The notes: generated by a model not told the origin, from the sequence alone. A stretch of 64,000 bases of DNA from Streptomyces smyrnaeus (GCF_017676345.1 NZ_JAFFZM010000007.1:283806-347805), one strand, 5' to 3'. Positions 33,501 to 44,063 are shown, numbered from the stretch's first letter. Made by a program: numbers and translations.

Positions 33501-35093
33501 CCGTCGCTCACGGCCTCCTGGGAACTTCCCGACGGGGGGCTGCTCCTGACCGGCCGTGTCACCGCCGACGGCGCCGGCTGGCTCGACGGGCAGCGGGTGG
33601 CGAAGATCGCCTCCGCGCCGGGCGCCGCGCTGGTGGACTGGGCGCTGCGCGCCGCCGACGAGGCCGGTTGTCCGGGCGGAATCGGCCGGCTGACGTTCCG
33701 TGAGCCGCTCGTGCTGCCCGCTGCCGGGGCGCTCCTGGTCCAGGTGGCCGTGGGCGCACCCGGAACCGACGGCCACCGCTCCGTACGGGTGGACACGCGC
33801 CCCGAGGCGGAAGACCCGAACGGTGCGTCGGCCGGGTGGGCGTGCCATGCGGAAGGCGTACTCACCGCGACGTCACCGCAACACCCCGGTCGGCGGGAGG
33901 ACCTGGGCGAGGCGTGGCCACCGCCCGACGCGGAGCCGATGGACATCGAAGCGCTGTATACGGCGGCCGCCGAGGCGGGCCACGACTGCGGGCCCGCACT
34001 GCAGGGCGTCCGCGCGGCGTGGCGTGACGGGGAGACGCTGCTGGCGGACGTCGCGCTGCCGGAAGCCACCGACACACCGGCCGGGTTCGCCCTCCACCCG
34101 GCGCTGCTGGAGGCCGCCCTCCACCCGGCGCTGTTGGCCGGGGCCACCGGCCGGGCTGAGAACGAGACCGGGGAAGGGGCCGGTGAAGAGACCGGGGAAG
34201 GGCACCTTCCACGTCTGCCGTCCTCCTGGTCGGAGGTGGTCTTGTGGGCCACCGGGGCCAGGGCCGTACGTGCCCGGCTCGCGCCCCTCCCGGACGGCGC
34301 CGAGGGCACCCGGCTGACGCTGGCCGACACCGCCGGGCGGCCGGTGCTGACTGCGGACACCGTACGGTGGCGTCCCGTCGACACCGAAAGGCTGCGCGCG
34401 GCGAGCGAGCGGGTGGCGCGGTCCGCGGACGCCCGGGGCAGCGCGCCGCAGGCACGGCACCCCGCGCGGCCCGCCGCGGCGAGCGGCGGCGCGATGGGCG
34501 GCCCGGCCGACGGAACCGACGAGGGCGCCGCGGAGTCCGCTGCCTTCGCGGCCCGTGTCACCTCGCTGCCGCCCGAGGAAGGACTGGGGCTGCTGCTCGA
34601 CCTCGTACGCAGCCACGCCGCCGAAGTGCTGGGTCACGAAGGGCCCGAACTGGTACCGGCCGACCGGGGATTTCTCGACATCGGTTTCGACTCGCTGACC
34701 GCGACGGAACTGGCCGAGAAACTGGCCGCCACAACGGGGCTGTTCTTGACGACACCCGCTGTTTTCGACCATCCGAATCCCACGGCGCTCGCCGAATTCC
34801 TGCTGACCGAACTCACTCCCCGGCACGCCGTCTCGATCACCTCCGTCTGCGACGAACTCGCCCGCCTGGAGAGCACACTCCCGGGCCTGCTCAAAGACGG
34901 TGGCGAAGGGCGGGCCGCGCTGAAGAGACGCCTCAAGGCCCTGCTGGCGCAGGTGGAGGAATCGCGGGCGGCAGCGAGAGGGGACGGCGCCGGCGCGCAA
35001 CTGGAATCCGCTTCCCTCCAGGAACTTCTCACCTTCGTCGACGAATCCCTCGGCAGAGCAGCTGCCGGTAAGGCCGGCGCTAGGTCCGCTTAA
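30585..35093 (+). CDS. Type I modular PKS, one module KS-AT-(inactive DH)-ACP
   Basis: 1502 aa. ATG 30585 opens the docking coil [18 protein letters not shown]; a TTG at 30576 overlapping the PKS2 stop is an alternative. KS from about residue 25, Cys near 205. AT with GHSIG (Ser near 691) and HAFHS near 792 (malonyl-type). A DH-like region spans about residues 971-1265, but the catalytic His is Gln1003 ([10 protein letters not shown] instead of HxxxGxxxxP) and the catalytic Asp is Glu1176 (LLEAALH). There is no KR or ER. ACP Ser1370 in IGFDSL. The module should leave a beta-keto group. It is followed by monooxygenase genes and KSX rather than another PKS, so it may be the last extension module; that is inference. 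Confidence 0.93.
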   Translation: MADDEKLRRYLKHATADLRQARRRVTELEERAREPIAIVGMACRLPGGVHGPEDLWRLVADGVDAVSAFPVDRGWPLETLTRPDGPGRSVTDQGGFLHDAPLFDAGFFGISPREAVAMDPQHRLLLETAWETFERAGLVREELAGSRTGVFAGVASQDYMTLAGETVSEDVAGHIATGNSGSALSGRVAYTFGLEGPTLTVDTACSSSLVAIHLACQALRQDECALALAGGVTVMATPGIFVEFTRQRGLAADGRCKPFAEAADGTGFADGVGTVLLERLSEAERNGHPVLAVIRGSAVNQDGASNGLTAPNGPAQERVIRQALANARLSPQDVDAVEAHGTGTTLGDPIEAQALLAVYGQGRSAERPLRLGALKSNIGHTQAAAGVAGVIKMVMALRHGTLPASLHLDAPTSHVDWDSGGIGLLDRPEPWPARDAPRRAGVSSFGVSGTNAHLILQEATEAGGAEPADDPAHAPSHAPVHAPARVPAVPTERSRTSNAGPGSGTAGLPLPWVLSARSAAAVRGQAAALAAHADAHPEQSPTDIGWSLATTRTAFEHRAVVTGRDRDALLAAVRALAAGEEHQGVLTSGAEPGPADRSGRTVFLFSGQGSQRVGMGAGLHARFPEFAAAFDEVCAYLADDLEHPLRDVVFSGPRDVLDHTTYAQAGLFALQVGLVRLLESMEVRPDAVIGHSIGEIAAAHTAGVFDLPDACRLVGARARLMGRLAPGGAMAAVQAEAEELAEDLAVCQGRVSVAALNTPGTTVLSGPAELVSRIAAAWAERGRKTKSLAVSHAFHSPLMEPMLDDFAAAIGGLAYRTPALPLLSNLTGEPADELLTTPDYWVQQIRRPVLFHPAVSHIAARTQAFVELGPDRTLSTAARQTLQHGPPARQRGGRAATLPTLSAKQPEELSLARALAALFADGHPVDWAPFFAGARPRTVPLPTYAFQRERYWLTPGRRTGEVSGTGLRPMEHPSLTASWELPDGGLLLTGRVTADGAGWLDGQRVAKIASAPGAALVDWALRAADEAGCPGGIGRLTFREPLVLPAAGALLVQVAVGAPGTDGHRSVRVDTRPEAEDPNGASAGWACHAEGVLTATSPQHPGRREDLGEAWPPPDAEPMDIEALYTAAAEAGHDCGPALQGVRAAWRDGETLLADVALPEATDTPAGFALHPALLEAALHPALLAGATGRAENETGEGAGEETGEGHLPRLPSSWSEVVLWATGARAVRARLAPLPDGAEGTRLTLADTAGRPVLTADTVRWRPVDTERLRAASERVARSADARGSAPQARHPARPAAASGGAMGGPADGTDEGAAESAAFAARVTSLPPEEGLGLLLDLVRSHAAEVLGHEGPELVPADRGFLDIGFDSLTATELAEKLAATTGLFLTTPAVFDHPNPTALAEFLLTELTPRHAVSITSVCDELARLESTLPGLLKDGGEGRAALKRRLKALLAQVEESRAAARGDGAGAQLESASLQELLTFVDESLGRAAAGKAGARSA

Positions 35094-35156
35094 GCGGCGG
35101 CGACAACCATGACCGGACGGCGTCGCGCCGCCTCGAAACACGACGAGAGGCAATCC

Positions 35157-36653
35157 ATGACCGAACCCGAACGGGGAATTGTTCTGGGTGGCAGCTGGGC
35201 CGGCATGCTCACTGCCCGGATGCTCTCCCGGCACATGCGGCATGTCACGGTGGTGGAACGCGACGTCTTCCCGGCCGAACCCCGCCTCCGCAAGGGGACG
35301 CCCCAGGCACGGCACAGCCACATCCTGTGGTCCGGGGGCGCCCGCATCGTCGAGGAGTTCCTGCCCGGCACACTGGACCGGCTCGCCGACGCGGGCGCGC
35401 GGCGCATCGTCTTCCAGCGGGACGCGGTGACACTGGGCCCGCACGGCTGGCAGCACCGCTTCCCCTCCCGGCAGTTCGGCATCATGTGCGGTCGTGCGCT
35501 GCTGGACTGGGTGGTGCGGGAGGAGACGCTGTCCACCGGCAGCATCGACGTACGGCAGCACACCGAGGCCGTCCAGCTCCTCGGTGAGCCGGAGCGGATC
35601 ACGGGTGTACGGGTACGGGACACGACGAGCGGGGCGGAGACCACGCTCCGGGCCGATCTGGTCGTGGACGCGACCGGGCGGGGCTCCCGGCTTGCGAACT
35701 GGCTCGCCGACCTGGGACTGCCTCCGCTGGAGGAGGACGTCGTCGACGCGGGGATGGCCTACTGCTCGCGTCTGTACCAGGCCCCGCCCGGTGCCACCGA
35801 CGGCTTTCCGCCGGTGAACATCGCAGCCGATCCGCACAGCGGCGAGCCGGGCCGCTTCGGTGCGGTGTATCCGCAGGAGGGCGGGCGCTGGATCGTCACC
35901 CTGGCAGGCACCAGGGGGGCGAAGTTGCCTTCCCGCGAGGCGGACTTCGTGCCCTACGCGCGGACCCTGCGCGACCCGCTCGTCGCCGACCTCATCGAAG
36001 GCGCCGAGCCGCTGAGCGACGTCATGGTCTCGCGCTTCGGCGCCAACCGCCGCCTGTACCCGGAACGGCTCGACGCCTGGCCCGAAGGGCTGCTGGTGCT
36101 CGGCGACGCGCTGGCCGTCTTCAACCCGATCTACGGGCACGGGATGAGCGCGGCCGCACGCGGGGTCGCCGCGCTCGACGAGCAGCTGGCCAAGCCCGGC
36201 CCGCACCCGGCCCGGGAGGCGCAGCGCGCGATCAGCGAGCGCGTCGACGATCCGTGGATCATGGCGGCTTCCAAGGACATCGAGTACGTCGACTGCCATG
36301 TGCGAGTCACCGACCCGCGGCTGACGGGCGGAGCGGCCGACCGGCACCAGTTCTCCGCCTTCATCGACACGCGTGCGCTGCGCAGCCCGGCTGTCAGCGC
36401 GGTGATGACCGACGTGGCCAGCCTCTCGGTCTCCCCGGCCGAACTGAGCACGAGCCGCTTCCTGGCCCTGATGTCTCGGGACGAGCTACGGCCGGAACTG
36501 GCCGCTCCCCCGCTGAGCGCGGAAGAGCTGGCTCTGGTGAACCTGGGGGCCCGCGCTCCCGCTACCACCGCCGCTACCCCGCACGGTCTCGCCGCCACCG
36601 CCGATTCCGTCAGCTCCGCACGCCCCGTCAGTGAGGAGGGCCACCCGTCGTGA
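35157..36653 (+). CDS. MonCI-like FAD-dependent epoxidase 1
   Basis: 498 aa. The FAD Rossmann loop GIVLGGSWAG is near residues 7-16, followed by the second signature DATGRGSRLANWL and the GD motif [20 protein letters not shown] near residue 313. These, the [14 protein letters not shown] segment and overall length match MonCI/Lsd18/NanO enzymes, which epoxidise polyene intermediates of polyether ionophores. ATG 35157 follows AGAGG and gives a normal N-terminus; the upstream in-frame ATG at 35109 lies only 16 nt past the PKS3 stop. It overlaps the next gene by GTGA. A second, clearly paralogous epoxidase lies at 38725-40161. Confidence 0.9.
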   Translation: MTEPERGIVLGGSWAGMLTARMLSRHMRHVTVVERDVFPAEPRLRKGTPQARHSHILWSGGARIVEEFLPGTLDRLADAGARRIVFQRDAVTLGPHGWQHRFPSRQFGIMCGRALLDWVVREETLSTGSIDVRQHTEAVQLLGEPERITGVRVRDTTSGAETTLRADLVVDATGRGSRLANWLADLGLPPLEEDVVDAGMAYCSRLYQAPPGATDGFPPVNIAADPHSGEPGRFGAVYPQEGGRWIVTLAGTRGAKLPSREADFVPYARTLRDPLVADLIEGAEPLSDVMVSRFGANRRLYPERLDAWPEGLLVLGDALAVFNPIYGHGMSAAARGVAALDEQLAKPGPHPAREAQRAISERVDDPWIMAASKDIEYVDCHVRVTDPRLTGGAADRHQFSAFIDTRALRSPAVSAVMTDVASLSVSPAELSTSRFLALMSRDELRPELAAPPLSAEELALVNLGARAPATTAATPHGLAATADSVSSARPVSEEGHPS

Positions 36654-37747
36654 CCGACCGTCCCGATCCCCGTACGGCCGGGGGAGAGCCGTCGTTCAGC
36701 CTGTTCTTCTTCTCCGACGACCGCGAGCGCAGCAAGGAAGCCGGCTACCACCTCGTGCTGGAGGCGGCGAAGTTCGCCGACGCCGAAGGCTTCGACAGCA
36801 TCTGGGTGCCCGAGCGGCACTTCAACAAGTTCGGCGCGCCCTACCCCAACCCCGCGGTGCTCGCCGCGGGCATCGCCACGGTCACCGAGCGCGTCGGTAT
36901 CCGCGCCGGAAGCGTCGTCGTGCCGCTCCACCACCCGGTGCGCATCGCTGAGGAATGGGCGATGGTCGACAACCTGTCGCGGGGGCGGGTAGGTATCGCC
37001 GCCGCCTCCGGCTGGTCGCCGGGCGACTTCTTCCTCTCCGACGCGGACTACGGCCGACGGCGCGAGGAGACCTTCGAGCGCATCGACACGGTGCGCGCGC
37101 TCTGGCGCGGCGGACCGGTCGACGTCCGCACGCCGGGTGCCCGGGAAGGCGCCGGTGAGCAGCTGCTGCGCACGACCTATCCGCGGCCCGTGCAGCCGGA
37201 GCTGCCGACGTGGATCGCCACCGTCGGCACGCGCGAGACCTGGGTGCGGGCGGGCGAGTGCGGCTACCACGTGCTCACGGCGCTGGTCGCCACCACCCTC
37301 GACGACATCGCGGGCCATGTGCGTGCCTACCGCGAGGCCCGCGCCAGGAGCGGTCACGCGCCGGAGGCCGGACGGGTCACCATGATGATCCACACCTTTC
37401 TCGGCCCGTCGGAGACCGAGGTCCGCGCCACCGTCCACGAGCCGCTGGTCCAGTACATCGAGACGCACATCAGTCAGGCGAGCGGGCATCCGAACGCACC
37501 CGACGCGGCCGGCAAGCGGAGCCTGGCGGAGTTCGCCTTCGAGCGCTACTACACGCACAACGGCCTGTTCGGCACTCCTGAGACGGCGCTTCCCGTCGTC
37601 GACCGGCTGCTGGCGGCGGGCGTGGACGAGATCGCCTGCCTCATCGACTTCGGCGTCGAGGACGAGGCGGTGCTGCAAGGGCTGCCGTACATCGGGATGC
37701 TGCGCAAGTCCGCCCTCGAACGGCACGGTGAGGGCAGCGGTGATTGA
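36650..37747 (+). CDS. Luciferase-like flavin monooxygenase (MupA/Atu6666-type LLM)
   Basis: 365 aa. The FSLFFFSDDR start, IWVPERHFNKFGAPYPNPAV, SWSPGDFFL-like and ATVGTRETW segments match the natural-product LLM subfamily typified by MupA of mupirocin, TIM-barrel FMNH2-dependent oxygenases that often act on carrier-protein-bound polyketides. It starts at GTG 36650, overlapping the epoxidase stop (GTGA), so it is translated with the ring-forming genes. It needs reduced flavin; the reductase at 53398-53928 is a candidate partner. I know of no such gene in the monensin, nanchangmycin or lasalocid sets, so its role here (for example carbon hydroxylation next to a carbonyl) is open. Confidence 0.85.
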   Translation: MTDRPDPRTAGGEPSFSLFFFSDDRERSKEAGYHLVLEAAKFADAEGFDSIWVPERHFNKFGAPYPNPAVLAAGIATVTERVGIRAGSVVVPLHHPVRIAEEWAMVDNLSRGRVGIAAASGWSPGDFFLSDADYGRRREETFERIDTVRALWRGGPVDVRTPGAREGAGEQLLRTTYPRPVQPELPTWIATVGTRETWVRAGECGYHVLTALVATTLDDIAGHVRAYREARARSGHAPEAGRVTMMIHTFLGPSETEVRATVHEPLVQYIETHISQASGHPNAPDAAGKRSLAEFAFERYYTHNGLFGTPETALPVVDRLLAAGVDEIACLIDFGVEDEAVLQGLPYIGMLRKSALERHGEGSGD

Positions 37748-38177
37748 CGAGATCGCGCGGAAGAAGATCGTCGTGGAGCACAGCCGGCGGCTCAGCGCCG
37801 GTGATCTCGACGGTCTCATGGAGATGTACACCGAGGACGTCACCTTCGAGGACCCCGTCGGCGCGGGCAGGCAGCGGGGACGGGAGACGCTGCGGCAGCA
37901 CTTCGCGCAGTGCGTGGAGGCCGGGATCAGCGAGACCGTCGGAGAGCCGGTCGCGGGCCAGGACGGCCTGCACGCACTGGTGCCGGTTCTCGCCGTCATG
38001 GACTACCTCCCCAAGGGCCCCGCGTTCGCCGAGCGCGGCTGGCTCGTTCCACCGCCCGATGCGGAGGGCAGGCGGCTCGCCTGCGCGTACGTCCTCGTGC
38101 TGCGCACCGGAGTGGGTGGCCTCATCGAGGACCTGCGGGCGTTCTGGGGGCGGTCCGACCTCGAACTCACCAGGTGA
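37740..38177 (+). CDS. MonB-like epoxide hydrolase/cyclase 1 (SnoaL fold)
   Basis: 145 aa, single SnoaL/NTF2-fold domain. It starts with IARKKIVVEHSRRLSAGDL and carries MYTEDVTFEDPVG, as in MonBI/MonBII and the halves of Lsd19, which open epoxides with internal hydroxyls to close ether rings. GTG 37740 is chosen because GAGGG precedes it; GTG 37728 would add four residues. It overlaps the LLM gene by 8 nt. The acidic residues in TEDVTFEDP are candidates for the catalytic acids of the family. Which ring it closes is unknown. Confidence 0.85.
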   Translation: MIDEIARKKIVVEHSRRLSAGDLDGLMEMYTEDVTFEDPVGAGRQRGRETLRQHFAQCVEAGISETVGEPVAGQDGLHALVPVLAVMDYLPKGPAFAERGWLVPPPDAEGRRLACAYVLVLRTGVGGLIEDLRAFWGRSDLELTR

Positions 38178-38207
38178 CATCACCGATCGGTCCGCGCGGG
38201 AGGCGGC

Positions 38208-38678
38208 ATGCCAGACGAAGCGAGCAGAAAACACATGGTCCACGAGTACGCCCGGCGCATCAACGAGGGGGATGTGGAAGGGCTGCTCGAACTGTTCACG
38301 GAGGACGTGGTGTTCGAGGACCCGGTCGGTGCCCGCCCGCTGCGGGGCAGGGCCGAGCTGCGCGAGCGGATCGCCGAGGCGGTCGCGGGCGGGGTGCACG
38401 AGACACCGGGCCGGGTGGTCACGTCCATGGACGAACGATGGGTGGTGGTGCCGTCCACCATCACCGTCGAGGAGCCGACCCGGATGACCTTCAAGGTCAT
38501 CGGAATCATGGAGGTCGGCGAGGACGGTCTGAGCAGGCATGTGCAGGCGTTCTGGGGCATGACCGACGCCCATGTCGGTGACGGCCCCGGGGCCGCGGGT
38601 GTCGGGAGTTACGCGGAAGTCGCCCAGCAGCTCACGGAGATGGGGCGGGCGGCCAGGGAGCGGGCCAGGCCCGCCTAG
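38208..38678 (+). CDS. MonB-like epoxide hydrolase/cyclase 2 (SnoaL fold)
   Basis: 156 aa, paralogue of the preceding gene. RKHMVHEYARRINEGDVEGL and LFTEDVVFEDPVGARPLRG align with the first copy and with MonB proteins. ATG 38208 has GGGAGG 4-5 nt upstream. Compared with copy 1 it lacks the PKGPAFAERGW-like loop and has a longer C-terminal helix region. The two monomers may act as a pair, as MonBI and MonBII are reported to do, or each may serve a different epoxide. Confidence 0.85.
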   Translation: MPDEASRKHMVHEYARRINEGDVEGLLELFTEDVVFEDPVGARPLRGRAELRERIAEAVAGGVHETPGRVVTSMDERWVVVPSTITVEEPTRMTFKVIGIMEVGEDGLSRHVQAFWGMTDAHVGDGPGAAGVGSYAEVAQQLTEMGRAARERARPA

Positions 38679-38724
38679 GGCGCGTGGCCGGCCGTCGGGC
38701 GCAGCGACGCGAAGGAAGGGAATC

Positions 38725-40161
38725 GTGACACGACCCGGACATGGAATCGTAGTGGGCGGCAGCTGGGCAGGCATGCTGGCCGCCCACGTGCTGGCCCGCC
38801 ATCTGGACAGCGTCACCGTGGTGGAGCGCGACGCCCTGCCGGACGAGCCCAGGCACCGCAAGGGGACGCCGCAGGCGCGCCACGGCCACATCCTGTGGTC
38901 GGAGGGCGCCGGCATCGTCGAGAATCTGCTGCCCGGCACGTCGGAGGAGCTGCTGGCGGCCGGGGCGCGCAAGCTGCGCTTCCAGACGGACCTGGTGACG
39001 CTGACCTCGCACGGCTGGCAGCACCGCTTCCCGCCGCGCCAGTTCGGACTGATGTGCACCCGCCCGCTGCTGGACTGGACGGTGCGCCGCCGGATCCTGG
39101 CCGGCGGGCGGATCACACTGCGGGAGCGGACCGAGGTCCTGGAGCTGGCCGGTGACGGACGACGCGTCACCGGGGTGGGGCTACGGGACATCGACAGCGG
39201 CGTCCGCGAGACGCTGGAGGCGGATCTCGTGGTGGACGCCTCGGGGCGCGGCTCCCGGGTGCGGCGCTGGCTCACGGGTCTGGGCCTGCCCGCCGTGGAG
39301 GAGGACGTGGTCGATGTCGGCATGGCCTACGCCAGCAGGATGTACCGGGCGCCGGAGGGCGCGACGGAGCTGTTCCCCGCGGTCAACGTCGCCGCGGACC
39401 ACCGTGAGCGGAAGCCGGGCCGGTTCGGTGTGGTGTATCCGCAGGAGGACGGTCAGTGGATGGTCACCCTCTCGTGCACCCGGGGCGGTCAGCTGCCCAC
39501 GCGCGAAGAGGACTTCCTCGCCTACACGGACACACTGCGCGATCCACTGGTCAAGGACCTCATCAGCCAGGTGGAGCCGCTGACCCCGGTGTCCGCCTCG
39601 CGGCTCGGTATCAACCGGCGGCTGTATCCGGAGCGCCTGGCACACTGGCCGGACGGCCTGGTCGTGCTCGGCGACTCGCTCGCCGTCTTCAACCCGATCT
39701 ACGGGCACGGGATGAGCGCGGCGGCGCGGGGCGCCGCCGCGCTGGACGAGCAGCTGTCCCGGCCGTTCGGTCCGGGTGCGGCGCACCGCGCGCAGCGGGC
39801 GATCAGCGCGGCCGTGGACGATCCGTGGATCATGGCCGCTTCCAAGGACATCGCGTTCGTCAACTGCCGCAACAACGCCACCGATCCCCGGTTGACCGGT
39901 GGTGCCACGGCACGGCAGACGTTCGCCGATCTGGTCGCGGGCCGGTCGATCCGCTCCCCCGAGGTGTCCGACGTGGTGACGGACGTGATGAGCATGACGT
40001 CTCCCCAGTCCACGCTGGGCTCCAGCGACTTCATGGCGCTGCTGCACTCGGACGGGATGCGTCCCGACCTGGCGGAGCCACCGCTGAGCCAGGAGGAGAT
40101 GGATCTCGTGGGCCTGCGCCCGCGCAGTGCCGTCGGCGCGCGCGGCGCCGTGGCGCGGTGA
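38725..40161 (+). CDS. MonCI-like FAD-dependent epoxidase 2
   Basis: 478 aa. FAD loop [17 protein letters not shown] at residues 7-23, [13 protein letters not shown] in the middle and [20 protein letters not shown] in the C-terminal half. It resembles MonCI throughout, including [18 protein letters not shown] and [12 protein letters not shown] 38725 is preceded by AAGGAAGGG. It is separated from epoxidase 1 by the LLM and both hydrolases and ends in a GTGA overlap with in-frame codons leading to KSX. Monensin, nanchangmycin and lasalocid each use one such epoxidase, so two imply either divided substrates or a second oxidation. Confidence 0.9.
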   Translation: MTRPGHGIVVGGSWAGMLAAHVLARHLDSVTVVERDALPDEPRHRKGTPQARHGHILWSEGAGIVENLLPGTSEELLAAGARKLRFQTDLVTLTSHGWQHRFPPRQFGLMCTRPLLDWTVRRRILAGGRITLRERTEVLELAGDGRRVTGVGLRDIDSGVRETLEADLVVDASGRGSRVRRWLTGLGLPAVEEDVVDVGMAYASRMYRAPEGATELFPAVNVAADHRERKPGRFGVVYPQEDGQWMVTLSCTRGGQLPTREEDFLAYTDTLRDPLVKDLISQVEPLTPVSASRLGINRRLYPERLAHWPDGLVVLGDSLAVFNPIYGHGMSAAARGAAALDEQLSRPFGPGAAHRAQRAISAAVDDPWIMAASKDIAFVNCRNNATDPRLTGGATARQTFADLVAGRSIRSPEVSDVVTDVMSMTSPQSTLGSSDFMALLHSDGMRPDLAEPPLSQEEMDLVGLRPRSAVGARGAVAR

Positions 40162-40178
40162 CGGACGGAAGTCCGGGC

Positions 40179-42704
40179 ATGACGGACACGAGCACAGTCG
40201 TCGAGTACTTGCGATGGACGGCGGCCGAACTGCACCGTACGCAGCAGCTGCTGCGCGAGGCGGAATCGGGCGCCGAAGAACCCGTCGCGATCGTCGGGAT
40301 GGCCTGCCGGTTCCCCGGTGACGTCAGCACCCCGGAGCAGTTGTGGGAGCTGCTGGCCGACGGGCGGGAGGCGCTCGGCGACCTCCCCTCGGACCGGGAC
40401 TGGGACCTTCGGTGGCTGTCCGGGGCCGGGATACGGGCCAGGGGCGGCTTCCTCGACGGAGCGGCCGACTTCGACGCCGAGTTCTTCGACATGAGCCCGG
40501 AGGACGCGCTGGCGACGGAGCCGCAGCAGCGGCTGCTGCTGGAGGTCGCCTGGGAGGCGGTGGAGAGCGCGGGCATCGATCCGCGTACGCTGCGCGGCAG
40601 TTCCACCGGGGTGTACGCGGGCGTGTCGTACCACGACTACGCCTCCCGGCTGCGCTCGCTGCCTCCCGAGCTGATGGGGCACCTGGGCAACGGGAACGCC
40701 GCGAGCGTCGCCTCCGGCCGCGTGGCGTACGCCCTGGGGCTCGTCGGCGCCGCGGTGTCGGTGGACACCGCCTGCTCGTCGTCGTTGACCGCGATGCATC
40801 TCGCCTGCCAGTCGCTCCGCCGGGGGGAGTGCGAGCTGGCGCTCGCCGGCGGCGCCGCCGTCATGTACACCCCGCACACTCTCCTCCTCTCCGCCCACCA
40901 GGGCCAGCTGGCGCCGGACGGCCGGTGCAAACCGTTCGCTGCGGCCTCGGACGGCATGGTGTGGGGCGAGGGCGCCGGCCTGGTGCTGCTGGAGCGGCTG
41001 TCGGCGGCGCGTCGCAACGGACGGCGCATTCTCGGCGTCATCCGGGGCTCGGCCGTCAACCAGGACGGGGCGAGCACCGGCATGGCGGCGCCCAACGGGC
41101 CGGGCCGCCAGCAGCTGTTCCGCCAGGCTCTGGACGACGCCGGGCTGGGGGCGGGCGCCGTCGACGCGGTCGAAGGGCACGGCACCGGCACCGCCATCGG
41201 CGATGCGATCGAGGCCCAGGCGGTCCTGACCGTCTACGGCCAGGACCGCCCGGACGGGGAGCCGGTGTGGCTCGGTTCCAGCAAGCCGAACGTCGGGCAC
41301 TGCCAGGCGGCCGCCGGGGTGGCCGGCGTGGTGAAGATGGTGCTGGCCATGCGGCACGGGGTGCTGCCCCCGACGCTGGGTGTGGACCGGCCGACGCCGC
41401 TGGTCCGCTGGCGGTCCGGGGCCGTACGGGTGGCCGGTGAGCCGGTGGAGTGGCCGCGTCGGGACGGACCGCGCCGGGCCGGCGTATCGGCGTTCAGCAT
41501 CTCCGGCACCAACGCCCATCTGATCCTGGAGGAGCCCCCCGAGGCTCCGGACGCGGATCCCGGGGACGACCGCTCGGCCGGTGCCGTGCCGTGGGTGCTG
41601 TCGGCCCGCAGCCCCTCCGCGCTGCGGGCACAGGCGGCTCGGCTGGCCGGGCATGTGGCCGCTGATCCCGGGCTGACGCCGCTGGACGTCGGTTGGTCAC
41701 TGGCCACGGGCCGATCGGTGTTCGAGCACCGCGCCGTCGTACTCGGCGAGGACCGCGGTGAACTGCTGGCGGGGCTGGAAGCGCTCTCCGTCGGCACGGC
41801 CCATCCGCAGGTGGTGGTCGGTGAAGGTTCCGCGGGCGGTCCGCAGGGCGCGGGCACCCGCAAGGCGGGCCTGGTGTTCGGCGAGGGGACCGGTCCGCAC
41901 CCCGGTACGGGGGCCGGGCTGTACGCGCGCTTCCCGGTGTTCGCCTCCGCCTTCGACAAGGTGTGCGCACAGTTCGACGCGGAGCTCGCACGCCCGGTGC
42001 GGGAGGCGCTGTTCACGGGCGGCCGCGAACTGCGGGAGCAGCCGGTGTATGCGGCGTCCGCGGTGTTCGCGCTGCATGTCGCCCTGGCGCGGCTGCTGGG
42101 AGCCGCCGGGATCGGTACCGGCCCGTTCGTGGGTCATGGCGTGGGCGAGATCGCCGCCGCACATCTCGCCGGTGTCTTCGGGCTGCACGACGCCGGCAAG
42201 CTGGTCGCGGCCCGCGCCGCGCTGCACGGCCCGCAGGGCACGCCGCAGGACGCGGACGTACAGGCCCGGCTGCGCGAGCTGCTGGGCACGGTGACGTTCG
42301 ACAAGCCGGCCGTTCCGCTCGTCTGCGACCCGACGGGGCAACCGGTGGGTGAACGGGCCGCCGCCCCGGAGTACTGGCTGGAACAGCTGACGCGGCCCGC
42401 GCCGCCCTGCCCGGTCCTGCCGGTACAGGCCGCGGAGGGACCGCTGCTGCACCTCGGCCCGGTGCCCGGGGCCCCCGCGCCGGGACTGCTGTACACCTGC
42501 GCCCGTCCGGACGCCGGGGAGAGCGAGGAGCGCGCCCTGCTCAACGCCCTGGCGCGGGCCCATGTGCAGGGGGTGGCGGTCGACTGGGCAGCGCTGTTCG
42601 AGGGAGCCGGCCGCCCGCGCACCGTCCCCCTTCCCACCTACGCCTTCCAGCGGCAGCGCTATTGGCTGGCGGAGAGCGTGCCCGTCGACGAGGAGGGCTC
42701 ATGA
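40179..42704 (+). CDS. KSX-type chain-transfer ketosynthase with degenerate AT
   Basis: 841 aa: docking coil ([19 protein letters not shown]), KS, then an AT-like region, and no ACP. The KS triad is intact: Cys199 in DTACSSS, His in [11 protein letters not shown], His in [12 protein letters not shown]. The AT lacks GQGSQ (FGEGTG instead), its nucleophile is Gly654 (GHGVG for GHSxG), and the segment holding HAFHS is deleted. This matches MonKSX/NanA11-type proteins that move the finished chain from the last PKS module to a free ACP before oxidative cyclisation. ATG 40179 is used; GTG 40158, overlapping the epoxidase stop, would add seven residues. Confidence 0.85.
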   Translation: MTDTSTVVEYLRWTAAELHRTQQLLREAESGAEEPVAIVGMACRFPGDVSTPEQLWELLADGREALGDLPSDRDWDLRWLSGAGIRARGGFLDGAADFDAEFFDMSPEDALATEPQQRLLLEVAWEAVESAGIDPRTLRGSSTGVYAGVSYHDYASRLRSLPPELMGHLGNGNAASVASGRVAYALGLVGAAVSVDTACSSSLTAMHLACQSLRRGECELALAGGAAVMYTPHTLLLSAHQGQLAPDGRCKPFAAASDGMVWGEGAGLVLLERLSAARRNGRRILGVIRGSAVNQDGASTGMAAPNGPGRQQLFRQALDDAGLGAGAVDAVEGHGTGTAIGDAIEAQAVLTVYGQDRPDGEPVWLGSSKPNVGHCQAAAGVAGVVKMVLAMRHGVLPPTLGVDRPTPLVRWRSGAVRVAGEPVEWPRRDGPRRAGVSAFSISGTNAHLILEEPPEAPDADPGDDRSAGAVPWVLSARSPSALRAQAARLAGHVAADPGLTPLDVGWSLATGRSVFEHRAVVLGEDRGELLAGLEALSVGTAHPQVVVGEGSAGGPQGAGTRKAGLVFGEGTGPHPGTGAGLYARFPVFASAFDKVCAQFDAELARPVREALFTGGRELREQPVYAASAVFALHVALARLLGAAGIGTGPFVGHGVGEIAAAHLAGVFGLHDAGKLVAARAALHGPQGTPQDADVQARLRELLGTVTFDKPAVPLVCDPTGQPVGERAAAPEYWLEQLTRPAPPCPVLPVQAAEGPLLHLGPVPGAPAPGLLYTCARPDAGESEERALLNALARAHVQGVAVDWAALFEGAGRPRTVPLPTYAFQRQRYWLAESVPVDEEGS

Positions 42705-43963
42705 CCACGAAACACCTGTCACACGGATATCTGCTGACGGCCCACGAGCTGCTGCACGACCCCTACGGGGGGTTCAACCGGCTGCGCGAGGAGAACCCGA
42801 TCGCCCAGGGGAATCTCAACGGCAGCACGGTGTGGATCATCACCCGGCACGACGATGTGAGCGCGGTGCTCAACGACCGGCGCTTCGTGACCAACTCGGG
42901 CTCGGTACCGGGGCGGACGGACGAGTACGCCGAGGTGCTGGAGAAAATGGGCATCGAGCCGGATCTCATTCCGTACCTGGCCGGCGAGCTGGTGCGTACC
43001 GATCCGCCGGAACACACCCGGCTGCGGAAGCTGGTCACCCGGGCGTTCTCGGCACGCCGCGTCAGGGAGCTGCGTCCGCGTGTCGAGGCCCTGACCGACC
43101 AGCTGCTGACCGGGCTGCCGGACCACGCCGCCGAGGACGGCTCGGTCGACTTCATCGCGCACTTCGCCCACCCCTTGCCCATCATGGTCATCTGCGAGCT
43201 GCTGGGCGTCCCGCGCACGGACGTGGCGCGGTGGCAGGGCTGGGGCAGCGACTACATGAGCATGGAACCGCGGCGGTTGAACACCATGCTCACCGAGGTG
43301 GCCGCCTACATCGGGGAGTTGGCCGACCGGCGCCGTGCCGAGCCGACCGACGATCTGCTCACCGGACTCGTCCAGGCACGCGACGGGGACGGCAGGCTCT
43401 CGGACACCGAACTGGTCACCATGGTGCTCGCGCTGATGATCGCCGGGTATCCCACCACCTCCCAGCTGCTGGGCAACGGCCTGGTGGCACTGCTGACCCA
43501 CCCGGACCAGTTGGCGCTGCTGCGCGAGGATCCCGGTCTGATGCCCGGCGCGGTGCAGGAGCTGTTGCGCTGGTGCGGCCCCGCCGTCGTGAGCAAACTG
43601 CGGTACGCGGCCGAGGACATCACCCTGGGAGGCACCCTGATCCGGCAGGGTGACTGCGTCCAGGTGGTGCTGGGCTCGGCCAACCACGACCCGGGACGGT
43701 ACACCGATCCCGGCCGCCTGGACGTGACCCGCGGCGCCGATGCCTCGGGGCCGCACCACTTCGGATATTCACAGGGTATCCACTACTGCCTCGGCGCCAT
43801 GCTGGCCAACCAGGAGGCGGAGGTCGCGCTCGCCGGGCTGCTGGGCCGGTACCCCGACCTCGCGCTCGGCGTGCCGGAGGACCGTCTGGAGTGGAAGGCC
43901 CAGCCGCTCACCAGGGTCCTGGTCCGGCTCCCGCTGTCGCTGGGTACCGCCAGGGCCGCCTGA
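42701..43963 (+). CDS. Cytochrome P450 (1)
   Basis: 420 aa, bacterial CYP of the macrolide/polyether type. ExxR is in VQELLRW; the heme loop reads [10 protein letters not shown] with Cys363. The I-helix motif is AGYPTT (residues 248-253): the acidic residue of the usual AGxET is Pro, while Thr is kept. The ATG overlaps the KSX stop (ATGA), so this is the last gene of the 34-kb core operon. Hydroxylation of the polyether carbon skeleton is the expected role; site unknown. The missing acid could slow or redirect oxygen activation. Confidence 0.9.
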   Translation: MTTKHLSHGYLLTAHELLHDPYGGFNRLREENPIAQGNLNGSTVWIITRHDDVSAVLNDRRFVTNSGSVPGRTDEYAEVLEKMGIEPDLIPYLAGELVRTDPPEHTRLRKLVTRAFSARRVRELRPRVEALTDQLLTGLPDHAAEDGSVDFIAHFAHPLPIMVICELLGVPRTDVARWQGWGSDYMSMEPRRLNTMLTEVAAYIGELADRRRAEPTDDLLTGLVQARDGDGRLSDTELVTMVLALMIAGYPTTSQLLGNGLVALLTHPDQLALLREDPGLMPGAVQELLRWCGPAVVSKLRYAAEDITLGGTLIRQGDCVQVVLGSANHDPGRYTDPGRLDVTRGADASGPHHFGYSQGIHYCLGAMLANQEAEVALAGLLGRYPDLALGVPEDRLEWKAQPLTRVLVRLPLSLGTARAA

Positions 43964-44063
43964 GCGACCGCCGGGCCGCCGGGGGCCCAGCCGGGCTTCG
44001 GGACAGGGCGGCCGTGGGGCCGGTGAGCCGGTCGGCAGTCGGCACGGGACGGTTGGCGGTGGT

